DNA of 64,000 nucleotides from Sanchytrium tribonematis (Eukaryota; Sanchytriomycota; Sanchytriomycetes; Sanchytriales; Sanchytriaceae). The DNA lies in the NCBI GenBank assembly GCA_018985235.1, contig JADGIG010000006.1, positions 1-64,000 of the forward strand, in the 5' to 3' direction. The notes below the pieces were generated by a model. The model searched no databases, was not told where the DNA came from, and saw nothing but the letters and a program-made list of their open reading frames with translations. This document shows, in pieces, positions 50,882-60,779 of the stretch. The position numbers and the translations under genes were made by a program. Every line of letters starts with the position of its first letter. Positions within the stretch are counted from its first letter, which is position 1.

Positions 50882-51319
50882 TTATTGTTTTGCAACTTTA
50901 GTAAGACTTGTAGCAATAGTGTCCGCTTCCTTTTGTCCTAGCTTGGTAATTCGACGTCCGTTATCAGTAATATTAACATATCCAAGTTTTTGTAACCCTT
51001 GAAGAGCTTTTCTGATGATACCTGTAGATGCTTTAAGATGCTTGCTAGGACGACTTCCTCTTCTGAATTTTGCACCATAATAGTCTGAGAGTCTTCCAAC
51101 CCCTGCGGAAGTTCTTGATCTACGATGTACATATAGTTGACGGATGATGGATGCAACTCTAACATAATACCAATCTGGATTAGAAGGTGGTAATTCTTTG
51201 CTTAAACTAGTTTTGACAATGTCAACCCATGATGGAATTTCTAATTTGTTTTGTTTCTTTAAATGTTGTGCGAATGCATTAATAAATTTGTCGGCTGCAA
51301 CGTCGTTGACAGAAACCAT
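50882..51319 (-). CDS. RPS19: 40S ribosomal protein eS19
   Basis: 145 residues, full length for the family. Conserved stretches are VSVNDVAADKFINAFAQHLKKQ, LPPSNPDWYYVRVASIIRQLYVHRRSRTSAGVGRLSDYYG, RRGSRPSKHLKASTGIIRKALQGLQKLGYV and GRRITKLGQKEADTIA. It contributes to the 40S head and to pre-18S maturation. Single exon. A CACGTG lies 41 nt upstream of the start codon. Confidence 0.98.
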   Translation of the reverse strand: MVSVNDVAADKFINAFAQHLKKQNKLEIPSWVDIVKTSLSKELPPSNPDWYYVRVASIIRQLYVHRRSRTSAGVGRLSDYYGAKFRRGSRPSKHLKASTGIIRKALQGLQKLGYVNITDNGRRITKLGQKEADTIATSLTKVAKQ

Positions 51320-51786
51320 GTTGAATATAACTTACAATTCCGAGATAAAGATTTGAAAACACGTGAATACCTACTGAAACAAATCACCCATTCTCATAAT
51401 TTTAGAAAGTCTCTTTTAAAGAATTTAGCGGCAAAGTAAAGTAGTTGGTGTAATATAAACGAAGCTACTGAAGCACATCGAGAGGTTTGTCAATCAATTG
51501 GCAGTCAGTTTATTTACTCCGAAAAATTAAAATTTGGAATTTCTGACAAAGTTGGAATTATATTCAGGTCAAAGCAATGATTCTATGAACTAGTCGTAAG
51601 ATACAAACGACAGGGAATTGTTTAGGGAGCTATAAAATTTTATCAGATGACAATAAGCTGGATCATCTTTTTATATTAAGTCAGATAATCCGTGTGCAAG
51701 GCCTCAATTCTATTAAAACGGAAAATAGGACCTGTAAATTGTCAATCAATAAATCACATCATTTTGAAACCCCTAAAACAGACTTC
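51320..51786 (+). other. 467-nt divergent region between eS19 and ferritin
   Basis: Contains the eS19 CACGTG (51360-51365). The frame of ferritin is open back to a GTG at 51694, but this stretch is unconserved. I saw no iron-responsive-element hairpin and no RNA gene. Confidence 0.4.
51360..51365 (-). promoter_or_regulatory. CACGTG E-box upstream of eS19
   Basis: In gene orientation the site reads ATTCACGTGTT, 41 nt before the eS19 start. The same TTCACGTGT core occurs before eS12 and GAR1. Confidence 0.45.
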
Positions 51787-52326
51787 ATGAGCACACCTTT
51801 AGCAAGACAACAATTTTCTCCACAGTTAGAAACAGCTATCAATAAGCACCTTAAGTTAGAATTGAACGCGTCGTCAGCATATATGGCAATGAGTTTATAC
51901 TGCCAAAGGGACTCCGTTGCTTTAGATGGATTGGCTGAATATTTTAAGAAGCAAGCTATTGAAGAACGAGAGCACATGATGGAATTGGCCGAGTATATTG
52001 TCAAAAGAGGAGGCGTTGCAATTGTCCCTCATGTTGATCAACCGGTTCATGTATTCAACAAGGCACAATCTATTGACGGAAATGACGCTAAATTTTTGGT
52101 TGAGACGGCATTGGAGTTGGAAAAACTTGTTAACCAAGCTTTATTAGACGTTCATAAGGTTGGTGAAACTGATCCACAGTTTCAAGATTTTTTGGAAGGC
52201 AAATTTCTTTTGGAGCAAGTGGAGTCCATCAAAGAGTTAGCCAACTATGTTTCTCAGCTGAATAAGGTTGGTGACGGCTTAGGTGCCCACTTGTGGGACC
52301 AAGAACTTTTGAGAAAGTTTAAGTAA
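51787..52326 (+). CDS. Ferritin (H-type, eukaryotic)
   Basis: 179 residues from ATG 51787. It stores iron by ferroxidation and mineralisation in a 24-mer. The four-helix bundle is visible: QLETAINKHLKLELNASSAYMAMSLYC, then LDGLAEYFKKQAIEEREHMMELAEYIVKRGG with the ferroxidase Glu-x-x-His, then LETALELEKLVNQALLDVH and FLEGKFLLEQVESIKELANYVSQL. It has no organellar presequence from this ATG. Fungi of the Dikarya lack this type of ferritin while zoosporic and mucoralean fungi can have it, which again fits an early-diverging lineage. Single exon. Confidence 0.95.
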   Translation: MSTPLARQQFSPQLETAINKHLKLELNASSAYMAMSLYCQRDSVALDGLAEYFKKQAIEEREHMMELAEYIVKRGGVAIVPHVDQPVHVFNKAQSIDGNDAKFLVETALELEKLVNQALLDVHKVGETDPQFQDFLEGKFLLEQVESIKELANYVSQLNKVGDGLGAHLWDQELLRKFK

Positions 52327-52375
52327 TAAATGATTTAAGTAAAAACAAAATTTACTGGAAATTGTTTATTTTTGG

Positions 52376-52866
<491 letters not shown>

Positions 52867-53057
52867 TTATTGTTTCGAGCGGAGTGAATTCTGGAAGAAA
52901 AAAGAGAAACATTATCAATTATTGTGTCAGATATTACTGCTTTTGTTTTTTAAACTGAATTAGCATGCAACTTTTGCTGTTAACAAAAAAGTGAGTTACG
53001 TCAGTAAAACACTGCAACACTAAACAGCAAACTTAAAAGGCAGACGAATTTTATTAT

Positions 53058-53414
53058 TTAAGCAATGTCGTCTGGGACCTTAATGGGTTGCGCATCGAGA
53101 TGAATTGAATCTTTTTTCATAAGTGCAAACATCGAGACACATTTCAAAATCAGTAAGGTTATTGTCATAAACATGCCAAACCCACTTGCCATTTGAAAAA
53201 TCAGATATAAAATATCTAGCGGACATGTGATAACCAGTAGGGCTCCGCTCAACGAATAGTAATCTTTAAATGTTAAATAATAAAATAATAACACCGGCAA
53301 ATTGTAGCTTGGGAAACTAGAGTGTAGGCCACCTATCAATGAGCATCCTATCAAGGTATAGAGTATGGTTTGTTTGTCAATAGATTCAATATGATTCTGC
53401 ATTTGACTCTGCAT
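53058..53414 (-). CDS. Small four-pass membrane protein, AGTRAP-like
   Basis: 118 residues with four hydrophobic segments (about 16-32, 40-52, 56-72, 78-100) and a short polar tail. The second half, LSGALLVITCPLDILYLIF followed by FMTITLLILKCVSMFALM, has the Leu-Asp-Ile spacing of the angiotensin-II-receptor-associated protein family and similar small fungal membrane proteins. The match is weak. Role unknown. On the same strand as, and just downstream of, eS12 (42 nt). Confidence 0.5.
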   Translation of the reverse strand: MQSQMQNHIESIDKQTILYTLIGCSLIGGLHSSFPSYNLPVLLFYYLTFKDYYSLSGALLVITCPLDILYLIFQMASGFGMFMTITLLILKCVSMFALMKKDSIHLDAQPIKVPDDIA

Positions 53415-53456
53415 GTGTCGAAAAATATTGGGGAAAAAGAAACAAGACCAGATTAT

Positions 53457-53822
53457 TTATTTGAATTGGTCAATGATGAATTGAGATGCTTCAGTCTCTG
53501 CTCCCCATTTCTTAACAACAACGCACGAAGCTCTAACGACTTTTCTAGCATTTCCCTCACGGTCGTATTTGCACAAACCAGCCATTTCTCCTAATTTTTT
53601 GCCTTCAGGATATTTGACCATTCTGATTTGACCTTCCGTACATAGTGCTTCAATTAGTTGAGCGTACTCTTTGCTGTCACATTCTTCACTTAATACGCAC
53701 AAAACTGCTTGACGTCTGTCCAATGCTTTGACACATTCTCTTAGTCCTCTTGCTAACCCATCATGGTACAATGCGGTTCTTAAAACTGTTTGTAACGCTA
53801 ATTCGATATCCATACCCGTCAT
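53457..53822 (-). CDS. RPS12: 40S ribosomal protein eS12
   Basis: 121 residues, slightly shorter than usual because the acidic N-terminus is reduced to MTGMDIE. Conserved are [78 protein letters not shown] and CVVVKKWG. It sits at the beak of the 40S subunit and belongs to the L7Ae/eL8 fold. Single exon. CACGTG lies 59 nt upstream. Confidence 0.97.
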   Translation of the reverse strand: MTGMDIELALQTVLRTALYHDGLARGLRECVKALDRRQAVLCVLSEECDSKEYAQLIEALCTEGQIRMVKYPEGKKLGEMAGLCKYDREGNARKVVRASCVVVKKWGAETEASQFIIDQFK

Positions 53823-54502
53823 TACGATTTTTCACGCTCCTGGTTAATATTTATTCGTATTTGCAAAACTTTTTGATTCACACGTGAAAAGTTTTCGAAA
53901 CTGATATCCGAAGAGACTCCTTTATTTAAATATAATGAAAAAATTAATTGCCCACAGATTATCTATCACTTACAATTACGCTTGTCAGTTTTCATAAGTC
54001 ATTAGATTTTGATTTTCTTATCACAAACTATAAACTATTTTTTGACTTCGAATTTTGGCCATTTGGGTCATCGGATAATCACTACTAATGTCAAAGGATT
54101 GATTTTGCTCTAGCCAAGTAGATTGATAATCTACAGATATAATTTTACATTACATTCCCAATGTTTAGCCTGCAAAACCAAGACGCAAAATTAATCGAAA
54201 CATACGCATTACACACTTTTGCACTAATATTGATAGAATTACAGTTATCCTAGATTAACATAATTTTGTTCGACTTGACATGTGCATCGGATCTAAAGAA
54301 ATGCTGCAAAATAATTTGATGAAGTGGTCCAATTAGATCAGTTACATATGGCGATTGTGTGAGTCGTCACTCGCATTTCGTCGTGTTTGAAACCAATTGT
54401 ATTAGCCAACTTAATTTTGCCCAATCACTGAACCATCTAAGGACGTTGATGACGAGTTCCCTACTTTATAACATCCTCACACCCGCACTATAGAGGTATA
54501 AT
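53823..54502 (+). other. 680-nt region between eS12 and the next gene, nothing recognised beyond an E-box
   Basis: AT-rich, with no convincing frame, RNA gene or repeat. It contains the eS12 CACGTG at 53881-53886. Confidence 0.4.
53881..53886 (-). promoter_or_regulatory. CACGTG E-box upstream of eS12
   Basis: In gene orientation the site reads TTTTCACGTGTGA, 59 nt before the eS12 start; same core as at eS19 and GAR1. Confidence 0.45.
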
Positions 54503-54817
54503 ATGATGTTATCCCAATTGTTAAATATCGCGTTTGATCCAAGTACAATAGATTCTGACGAATTAGCATTCACAATATGCCAGACATTCAATATTGCTAG
54601 GATAAATGACAAGGATATATGCCGCTTGATAAATTTGTATGTAAGTGTACTGAGCAAGCACCAATTTGGTTCTTCTTTCGAATCTTTTTCCTTTATTATA
54701 GGATTATTGATATTATACAAAGTTCGACCCATTCATTATTTGTCATGGAACACTGGAATCTGTATTGAAGATTTGAATACCTTCTCGGAAATAGCAAATT
54801 GTTTAATGAAGAAATAA
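54503..54817 (+). CDS. Small protein with a possible cyclin-box-like fold
   Basis: 104 residues. The pattern of helices (SDELAFTICQTFNIARINDKDICRLINLYVSVLSKHQF, then SFSFIIGLLILYKVRPIHYLSWNTG, then IEDLNTFSEIANCLM) follows the layout of a Pcl/Pho80-type cyclin box. There the last two elements correspond to K-x-x-D-x-x-x-x-N-x-x-W and LN-x-x-E. No single residue is decisive, so this is a structural hunch. Single exon, ending 13 nt from the convergent neighbour. Confidence 0.5.
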   Translation: MMLSQLLNIAFDPSTIDSDELAFTICQTFNIARINDKDICRLINLYVSVLSKHQFGSSFESFSFIIGLLILYKVRPIHYLSWNTGICIEDLNTFSEIANCLMKK

Positions 54818-54830
54818 AATAAAGATTTAA

Positions 54831-55419
54831 TTACAATTCTTCTTTTCTCATTTCACGTCGTTTTAATTCTCTTTCAACGAATCGATCTTTCATGTCATCA
54901 TAACGTTCAGAAACTCTTTCCTTGACACGATCTTCCATTCCTTTCAATTGGTCGTCTAATTTTGTCATCATATCAGGTGTGATTGTTTTCTTTTGAACTG
55001 GTTTTTCTGGTCCTTCACCTCGATTGTACTTTGCATATCGATCAATTCCTAAATAAGTTAAAAATACCGCTCATGTCTTCGTACAAGCGGTGGAACATAT
55101 CGTGTGCCATACCTGTTGCAAAATCACTCATGTATTCATCAAATTGACGACGAGTGTCAGGATGGTCAAAATCGATTTCAGTGTCACTGACTTGTCTCTT
55201 TTTCTTTGGCTCTCTTTTAACAATTCTTGGGTCGGCTTCAGGTCCCATTTGGTCGAAACTTCGCTTATGTAAATAATTTAAATGATCCTCAACGGATTTC
55301 ATTGATCTTTCGTATAAACGCTTATATTTAGGGTGAACTGTAGGATCGTCCATGACTTCCCGCTTCTGAATGTGTCCTGGTCTAGCAAAAATCAAAGTTA
55401 ACAAAATTAATTGAAGCAT
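54831..55419 (-). CDS. Secreted charged protein with Lys-Arg processing sites, unknown
   Basis: About 189 residues after removing a 19-nt intron (55049-55067, sense GTATTTTTAACTTATTTAG), which joins LYEDMSG to IDRYAKYNRGEGPEKP. A signal peptide (MLQLILLTLIFA) is followed by a very polar chain. QKR-E, HKR-S, VKR-E and KKKR-Q resemble Kex2/furin processing sites. The C-terminal half is a charged helix (KGMEDRVKERVSERYDDMKDRF). No family is recognised; a processed secreted precursor or an ER-lumenal charged protein are both possible. A perfect CRE lies 47 nt upstream. Confidence 0.7.
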
Positions 55420-55465
55420 TTGTAACAAATAAGCGACGAAAAGTCTTTTTATTTAATGGCGTCTG

Positions 55466-55473
55466 TGACGTCA
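55466..55473 (-). promoter_or_regulatory. Perfect TGACGTCA (CRE/ATF) site
   Basis: An 8-nt palindrome in the context GTGACGTCAC, 47 nt upstream of the secreted-protein start at 55419. It is the consensus for CREB/ATF-type bZIP factors. Confidence 0.4.
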
Positions 55474-55651
55474 CCGTTTTTCTTTAGAAGCCTTGCCTAA
55501 CATAAGACGATCTTTAAATACAGAGGTTGGAACATCGAAAACTTCAAGCTCGGCCATTTATAGATCACAAAAATTGACCAAGGCTTGAAATAAGTCTAAA
55601 TTAATTATTGCAAACACGATTTTTTCATAAAAAGACTTTTTATTGCGAGTA

Positions 55652-56264
55652 TTATTCTTTTCCAGCCCAGTCTTTCTTAATAGCAAAGCACCACTCAAAA
55701 TCAAGATGGGTGACTTGATCGTCATCAATAAAACTAAATGAGTTTGATTTACCGAGATCGGACGTTGTATGTACCACGCGCTAGAGCTCCACTAGGTGCC
55801 TCTTCTGGTTGAAATTTCTTTTCATAAGGAGTTGGGTTTGGCCCGTAGCTTCCAAGCATTTCCTCTGCCTTATCAACTTTTATTCCATTACGCTTGACAA
55901 CATGAAGGTATTTGAGTCCGGAAACGACATCGTTTTGGACCTGGAACTTAATTTTGAGCTTGTATTCAATGCCTTCTTTGATAATCATAGGGTTCTTTTT
56001 ATATTCTTCCAATTTGGTGGTATCTTGCAAATTTAAAACGACATCAGATCGCTCGGCAACTTCCATAGCTAATTCTAGCGGAATAACTTTTTTGCCTCCT
56101 TTTGGAACAGCACCAGTGGCCACACCAAGGCTTTCTTTCCACTTTCTCAAACTCTCATCCTCAGCGTCAAGATTTTGAAGTTCTTCTAGAGTCTTTTTGG
56201 CTGGTGCCTTGTAGTTAACGTCATTGGTTACAGCTAGATCATCGTCCTGAGGTTGAGTAGACAT
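55652..56264 (-). CDS. RDI1: Rho GDP-dissociation inhibitor
   Basis: About 197 residues. Extracts prenylated Rho GTPases from membranes and holds them inactive in the cytosol. The N-terminal regulatory arm has TLEELQNLDAEDESLRKWKESLG. The immunoglobulin-like domain has IIKEGIEYKLKIKFQVQNDVVSGLKYLHVVKRNGIKVDK, MLGSYGPNPTPYEKKFQPEEAPSGALARGTYNV. A 19-nt intron (55734-55752, sense GTAAATCAAACTCATTTAG) precedes the last strand. Splicing gives RSR-FIDDDQVTHLDFEWCFAIKKDW, the conserved C-terminus; read-through stops immediately. It lies 40 nt downstream of the BEM1-like gene on the same strand. Confidence 0.96.
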
Positions 56265-56304
56265 GTTATTGCAAGCAATGTTTCAAAAAAGTACTAAAAA
56301 CTTT

Positions 56305-57648
56305 TTATTTCAAATTTATTTTGGGCTTTGGTGTCAATTGCAAATATGTTTGCCAGTCATCCTCATCACCTATCTCAATAACATCTGTGCCATCTATATA
56401 ACTCATTTTTATGGATTTTAAATTCAATTTTGTAGTAATTTTTAATTGGGCTTCCTTGTAGGTGTTGTTATTTAATAGCATCACAAAAACTTTTCCAGAA
56501 AAGTCAAATTTTGCCGGACTGGCAACTGGTTCGGCAACTTGCTCGTCACTTCCCTTGTTTTCGTCAATAGAACCCTTCCTTTCCTTTGGGGCTAACTTTT
56601 GGGGCTTGTTCTGGAAAGTTGTGGGGGCCTTGAGCTCATTGGGGTCTTCTTTTTTCTTTTCTCTTGGTTTGTCGGTCTTCTCTTTACTATCTGCTTCTTT
56701 AGGCTTCTCTTTCGCCTCTTTGTTCACTTCCTTTGTATCTTTTGGTACGTTTCGTTTGCCTTTCATAGGTTCACTGACTGCAACTCCACTACCGACTTTC
56801 ATTTGGTTCCATGGTGCAACAATTTCTGCGGCACTCATTCCTTCTTTCACTTGATATTTTTTATTGTACACAGTGTCAATTTCCCAATTCTGAAAAAAGT
56901 TTTGAATCAATTGACTGTTAAGAATGTGTTCGGGTAATTGAGCAAAAATTTCCTTGCAATAAACTGCTAGCTGAGCAGCTCTTCGCTGCGTAACATTCTC
57001 ATTGGCAAATGGAACGGGTCCGGGAATGGTAGGTATCACTCTTGTTCCAGAAATTCCGCTCTCTTGTGGAAATGTCGCTAAAAGTGTAAGCTGCATGTCA
57101 TAAAAGTCTTGATATGTCCTGTAAATTATTCTATGGATGTGATCTTTTGAATCTGTCTCAATGAGAAAAGTCCAAACATTTCCTTTTCCTTTAAAATATT
57201 GAACCACAATGGCGAATGTTATATTTGCTGCTGTTGGAGTTGCGCATTCCTTGAGATAGGTAGTTTTTTGCGTTGGTTCGAGTCTCTTCAAAGTCCCATA
57301 AGGTTTTAGGGTTCCACGAGATGTATTCTCTGCTGCTGTGAATCTTGAAAGTGTCATTTTTGGTCGCTCTATCTTGGCAACTTTTGGTTTTATTTCTTTT
57401 TCATTTTGTTTGTCTGCTACTTGATTTGTCTTAACTGGTAATTCAAGTGGTTTTAATGCCTTTTTGATTTCCAGGTAGTTGCTGGGCACATATCCTTCTT
57501 TTCCCTTATACTTTACCAGAGTCCAGTCTGTACTCCCTTTCACAACCTCTACTTCTTCACCCTCTTTGATTGCTAAAGCTTGCAGACCATTTTCGAAGTC
57601 ATATTTTTCAGTACCAGGATCAAAATCAAATTGTAGCTTCACGTGCAT
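56305..57648 (-). CDS. SH3-PX-PB1 polarity scaffold, BEM1/Scd2-like
   Basis: 447 residues. The SH3 domain (about 1-62) has LQFDFDPGTEKYDFENGLQALAIKEGEEVEVV and GYVPSNYLE. The PX domain (about 140-260) has FLIETDSKDHIHRIIYRTYQDFYDMQLTLLATFP and the phosphoinositide-contacting region RVIPTIPGP. A Lys/Glu/Pro-rich linker follows, then a C-terminal PB1 domain (about 365-447) with GDEDDWQTYL. Fungal Bem1 and Scd2 have two SH3 domains before PX, whereas this protein has one. The architecture also recalls p40phox, in which PX precedes SH3. It probably links Cdc42 and its GEF at polarity sites. Single exon, next to RhoGDI. Confidence 0.88.
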   Translation of the reverse strand: MHVKLQFDFDPGTEKYDFENGLQALAIKEGEEVEVVKGSTDWTLVKYKGKEGYVPSNYLEIKKALKPLELPVKTNQVADKQNEKEIKPKVAKIERPKMTLSRFTAAENTSRGTLKPYGTLKRLEPTQKTTYLKECATPTAANITFAIVVQYFKGKGNVWTFLIETDSKDHIHRIIYRTYQDFYDMQLTLLATFPQESGISGTRVIPTIPGPVPFANENVTQRRAAQLAVYCKEIFAQLPEHILNSQLIQNFFQNWEIDTVYNKKYQVKEGMSAAEIVAPWNQMKVGSGVAVSEPMKGKRNVPKDTKEVNKEAKEKPKEADSKEKTDKPREKKKEDPNELKAPTTFQNKPQKLAPKERKGSIDENKGSDEQVAEPVASPAKFDFSGKVFVMLLNNNTYKEAQLKITTKLNLKSIKMSYIDGTDVIEIGDEDDWQTYLQLTPKPKINLK

Positions 57649-57754
57649 CTTAAAAATTTATTTTTACCCATTTTTACAATTTATTACCAAAACAAAGCAA
57701 CTACATTGACTCATGCTTGTATTATCGCATTTAAATTTATTTGATTCAGTTGAT

Positions 57755-57762
57755 TGACGTCA
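57755..57762 (+). promoter_or_regulatory. Perfect TGACGTCA (CRE/ATF) site between divergent genes
   Basis: An 8-nt palindrome in the 294-nt region between the start codons of the BEM1-like gene (57648) and the two-pass membrane-protein gene (57943). It could serve either direction. Confidence 0.35.
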
Positions 57763-57942
57763 AAATGTTTAACGAAGTTGATTTGGATGATTGTCACGAA
57801 TAGATATTGAAGCTCAATTGTTCTTATGGTGTTAGCTATTTCCGATACTTTTGGTAATTGAATAACAAAAAGTTATTAATATATTTGCTTGCCCAGACTT
57901 TCGATTGGTTTTTATTCAAAACGCGCCACTTTTAAATTTTCA

Positions 57943-59392
57943 ATGGATGACGAAAAGAAAGACTTAAAAATTCAAATCCCTGCCAACAAGGATTTGAAGT
58001 CATCTGTAGAAAGAAAAATACCAGAAGACCTTAAAACAGATACTTTTGTAGCAATTGTAGGGCAACCTTTGCCTCAAGCAGGAAGTACAAGTCCAAAACC
58101 TTTAATTGTTAACGCAGAAGACAATCCGGCTTTAATTAAACCGCCAGACCAAGACCCTGAAGGCGCAAGTCCGGGATACCATGAAAGAAAAGTTATGGAT
58201 GTACTTGATGGAAATAATGAAGACCCTTTCACTTTAGATTCGTTCAAAGAATTAATATTAAATCACGCGGATCAAGAGAAAGATTATATTTTAGCCAGAG
58301 TTATTACGATGGATCCAAAAGACAACACACGTTTTTATTATTCCTATTATCCTGGGCATAATATTAATAAGGTTCTATTTAGAACCCAACCTGAAGAAGG
58401 GCTATTACATAGAATGAAAGCCAAAAATCCGCTTAATAATATGACTATTGTGGGTGATGTATTTTACTACGCTATATCTTGTAAGCAGTCGGAGAAAGTT
58501 AAACGAAAAGATAAAAGTAACGATGCGTCTCCAGAGTCTATTAAATCTCCAAGAACGATACAGAGAAACGCTATGAGTGCTAAATTAAAAATAATATTGG
58601 AGCAGTCACCAAAATCAACCTATTTAGTGACACGTCCAGACATGCATGAGAACGAGCCATTAAAAACTCGAAGACCTAGTGCAGATGACGTATTTTCTTA
58701 CACCAAGACTGCGCCAAATTTATCGCCTTCGAAATTATTTCACAACTCTGAATTTTGGCAAGGCTGGCAAAATAATTTAAGAGCCCAAAAAATAGAATTA
58801 GAGACTCTGAGTGCTGGAACTGAATTGGATGTATCCGCTTCATTATTGTCTCCCAAGCAAGTTAGTTATTTAAATGATCGACAGAGTGTTTCCATAAATG
58901 ACTGGATATCGAACCATACAACCTCCAAAGAAAAAGTATTCCTCATTTATTTAGTCTCCAACCATCTTCTATGCACATTATATTGGCAGCGACGATGACT
59001 TTTTAATGAAATCTAACTTTAGACAATTCTTTAAGAAAAACGCATTGACAGATGAAGAGGCTGTTCTATTCTCTCTACCAACAAACTCACTTTACCCTTC
59101 TACACCAAATCCGCAGGACCAACTCCCCCCAAATGACGACCAGTCGCGCCTCAAAATGGTAAGATATGTTCTAGGTAGTTATCTGATGGTTATAATCTTA
59201 GTCTTGGGTGCATTTTTGTTTTCCTCAAAGGACCGTGACACAAACAACGATCAATTTAAAACAATGATCATTGTGAGTGGCGTGTTATTGAGTGTAGTTA
59301 TAGGTATACTTGTAGCATATGAAATATATATTAGAAGACGTGGTAGAGCTGGTAGCGAACCACTGAATTCTAATGCAGACCATGAAGAATAA
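57943..59392 (+). CDS. Protein with a soluble N-terminal domain and two C-terminal membrane spans, unknown
   Basis: About 476 residues. A polar, Pro-rich start is followed by a folded-looking region (FKELILNHADQEKDYILARVITMDPKDNTRFYYSYYPGHNINKVLF, about 100-180). Ser/Lys-rich segments follow, then a 19-nt intron (58936-58954, GTATTCCTCATTTATTTAG), then a second region and two membrane spans near the C-terminus (YVLGSYLMVIILVLGAFLF and TMIIVSGVLLSVVIGILVAYEIYI). Splicing joins TTSKEK to SPTIFYAHYIGSDDDFLMKS and extends the protein 145 residues. I do not recognise the family. Confidence 0.72.
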
Positions 59393-59395
59393 AAC

Positions 59396-59935
59396 TCATT
59401 TACTCAAATATACACCGCTGTCTGTTTTGGACAAAAAGAGTCGCTTTTTCCTTTCCCTATAATATGAGCTAAATTGAGGCTTTTCTTCTGCTTCGACTAC
59501 CTTTTGAAGAGTGTCATATAGACAATTCTTGTTTGATACAACATCAAAATGTTGCTTAAATATTAATATTTCTTTCTTCTCGTTCAAATAATCAAATATG
59601 GAAACAAAAAATAAGAGACCTAGAAAATATATAACATTTCCTAAGTACTTACTATAAACCATGCCCTGTTGTTGCATTTTTTTTGAATTAAAAGAATTCG
59701 AATATTCTGCATTATTCCAGGGAGAGTAGGACTTGAGTACGTCTTTTTTTGTATAATTTTTGCGTTCGAGTGTTAATGGAATTTTTCTACACTTTTTAGC
59801 AGATAACTTTGGAGGGTCCCTCAAAAAAGGTTGCTGTAGCATTCTCATATCAAGAAATAACAATGCCATTCCACTTAAAAGTATTGTAATATAAGTCTGG
59901 AGCATTTTAAAATGGCCTAAATATTTTAAATTCAT
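59396..59935 (-). CDS. Two-pass membrane protein, unknown
   Basis: 179 residues. A hydrophobic segment near the N-terminus (TYITILLSGMALLFLDM) and a second near residues 98-116 (YLGNVIYFLGLLFFVSIFDYL) flank a basic loop (SAKKCRKIPLTLERKNYTKKD). The C-terminal tail is polar with KPQFSSYYRERKKRLFLSK. Start could be Met1 or Met11. No family recognised. The stop is 3 nt from that of the convergent gene and 4 nt after the upstream gene's stop on the same strand begins the spacing, so this locus is extremely tight. Confidence 0.55.
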   Translation of the reverse strand: MNLKYLGHFKMLQTYITILLSGMALLFLDMRMLQQPFLRDPPKLSAKKCRKIPLTLERKNYTKKDVLKSYSPWNNAEYSNSFNSKKMQQQGMVYSKYLGNVIYFLGLLFFVSIFDYLNEKKEILIFKQHFDVVSNKNCLYDTLQKVVEAEEKPQFSSYYRERKKRLFLSKTDSGVYLSK

Positions 59936-59939
59936 TTAA

Positions 59940-60713
59940 TTATAATCCTCCATCCATTACATTTTTAGATTCTCTTAATAGAACTATGGCCTCGTTGATA
60001 GTACTATTAGGAAAATATTTTTGTGGGTTAAAAAAAGGCGAATGTATAATTTGAGATTCTACAGTAAAAGGAATATTTAAATCAGGAATTTTATCACCGA
60101 GACTCTCGCACCACTTTCTATTAACTTCAAAGTAATCATGACCAGGCCATAGTAGTGCTTTTTTGGGATAACTTGCTTTCATTTTTTCAATGTAATCTGA
60201 TAATGATTCAACAGAACCTTCAAAAAATTTGCCTGTTCCCAATGAAAAAATTGAGTCTCCAGTGAAGATATGCAACTCATCCATGTATCTTAATTCAATC
60301 ACAACGGAACATGGTGTGTGAGTACTTACAGGTACAATTTTAAAGTCCAAGTCGCCGAATTTTAAAGTATTATTTACATCATATTTTTCACCCATATCTC
60401 CAAAGCTATATAATTTGATAAAATTCATATCTTTGACGCCCGCGCAGTGATCCCAATGGGTATGGGTTAAAAGCACGATGGGATCCTTTATGGATACGGC
60501 AAACCCAGGATCAATCACAACAGTAGTAGACCCACAAGTGAGAATGTATGTCAAATTATTGTCTGAATGGTAAATGCCGCTTATGGTCAATCCATTGGAC
60601 TCATAGTGTAATCTTTCGTCTTTTTCACTGTATAAAAATTGTTTAAATATAGTTCTTCCGAAAGATGAGCGAAATGCCGAATATTGAATTTTATCCCATA
60701 AGGAAAGCTCCAT
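59940..60713 (-). CDS. Metallo-beta-lactamase-fold hydrolase, glyoxalase II-like
   Basis: 257 residues. The metal motif LLTHTHWDHCAG (Thr-His-x-His-x-Asp-His) lies at about residues 81-92. VSTHTPCSVVIEL supplies a further His. FTGDSIFSLGTGKFFEGS closely parallels glyoxalase II (FTGDTLF..GCGKFFEG), and LWPGHDY gives the last His ligand. It probably hydrolyses S-D-lactoylglutathione or a related thioester. HTPC replaces the usual HTPG, and the N-terminal ~35 residues are extra. No clear targeting signal. Single exon. Confidence 0.8.
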   Translation of the reverse strand: MELSLWDKIQYSAFRSSFGRTIFKQFLYSEKDERLHYESNGLTISGIYHSDNNLTYILTCGSTTVVIDPGFAVSIKDPIVLLTHTHWDHCAGVKDMNFIKLYSFGDMGEKYDVNNTLKFGDLDFKIVPVSTHTPCSVVIELRYMDELHIFTGDSIFSLGTGKFFEGSVESLSDYIEKMKASYPKKALLWPGHDYFEVNRKWCESLGDKIPDLNIPFTVESQIIHSPFFNPQKYFPNSTINEAIVLLRESKNVMDGGL

Positions 60714-60779
60714 GTTTTGAAGTTCTATAAAAATGTCACTGCAATTTATTATTGGTTATCATTATAGTTTATTTTATCA

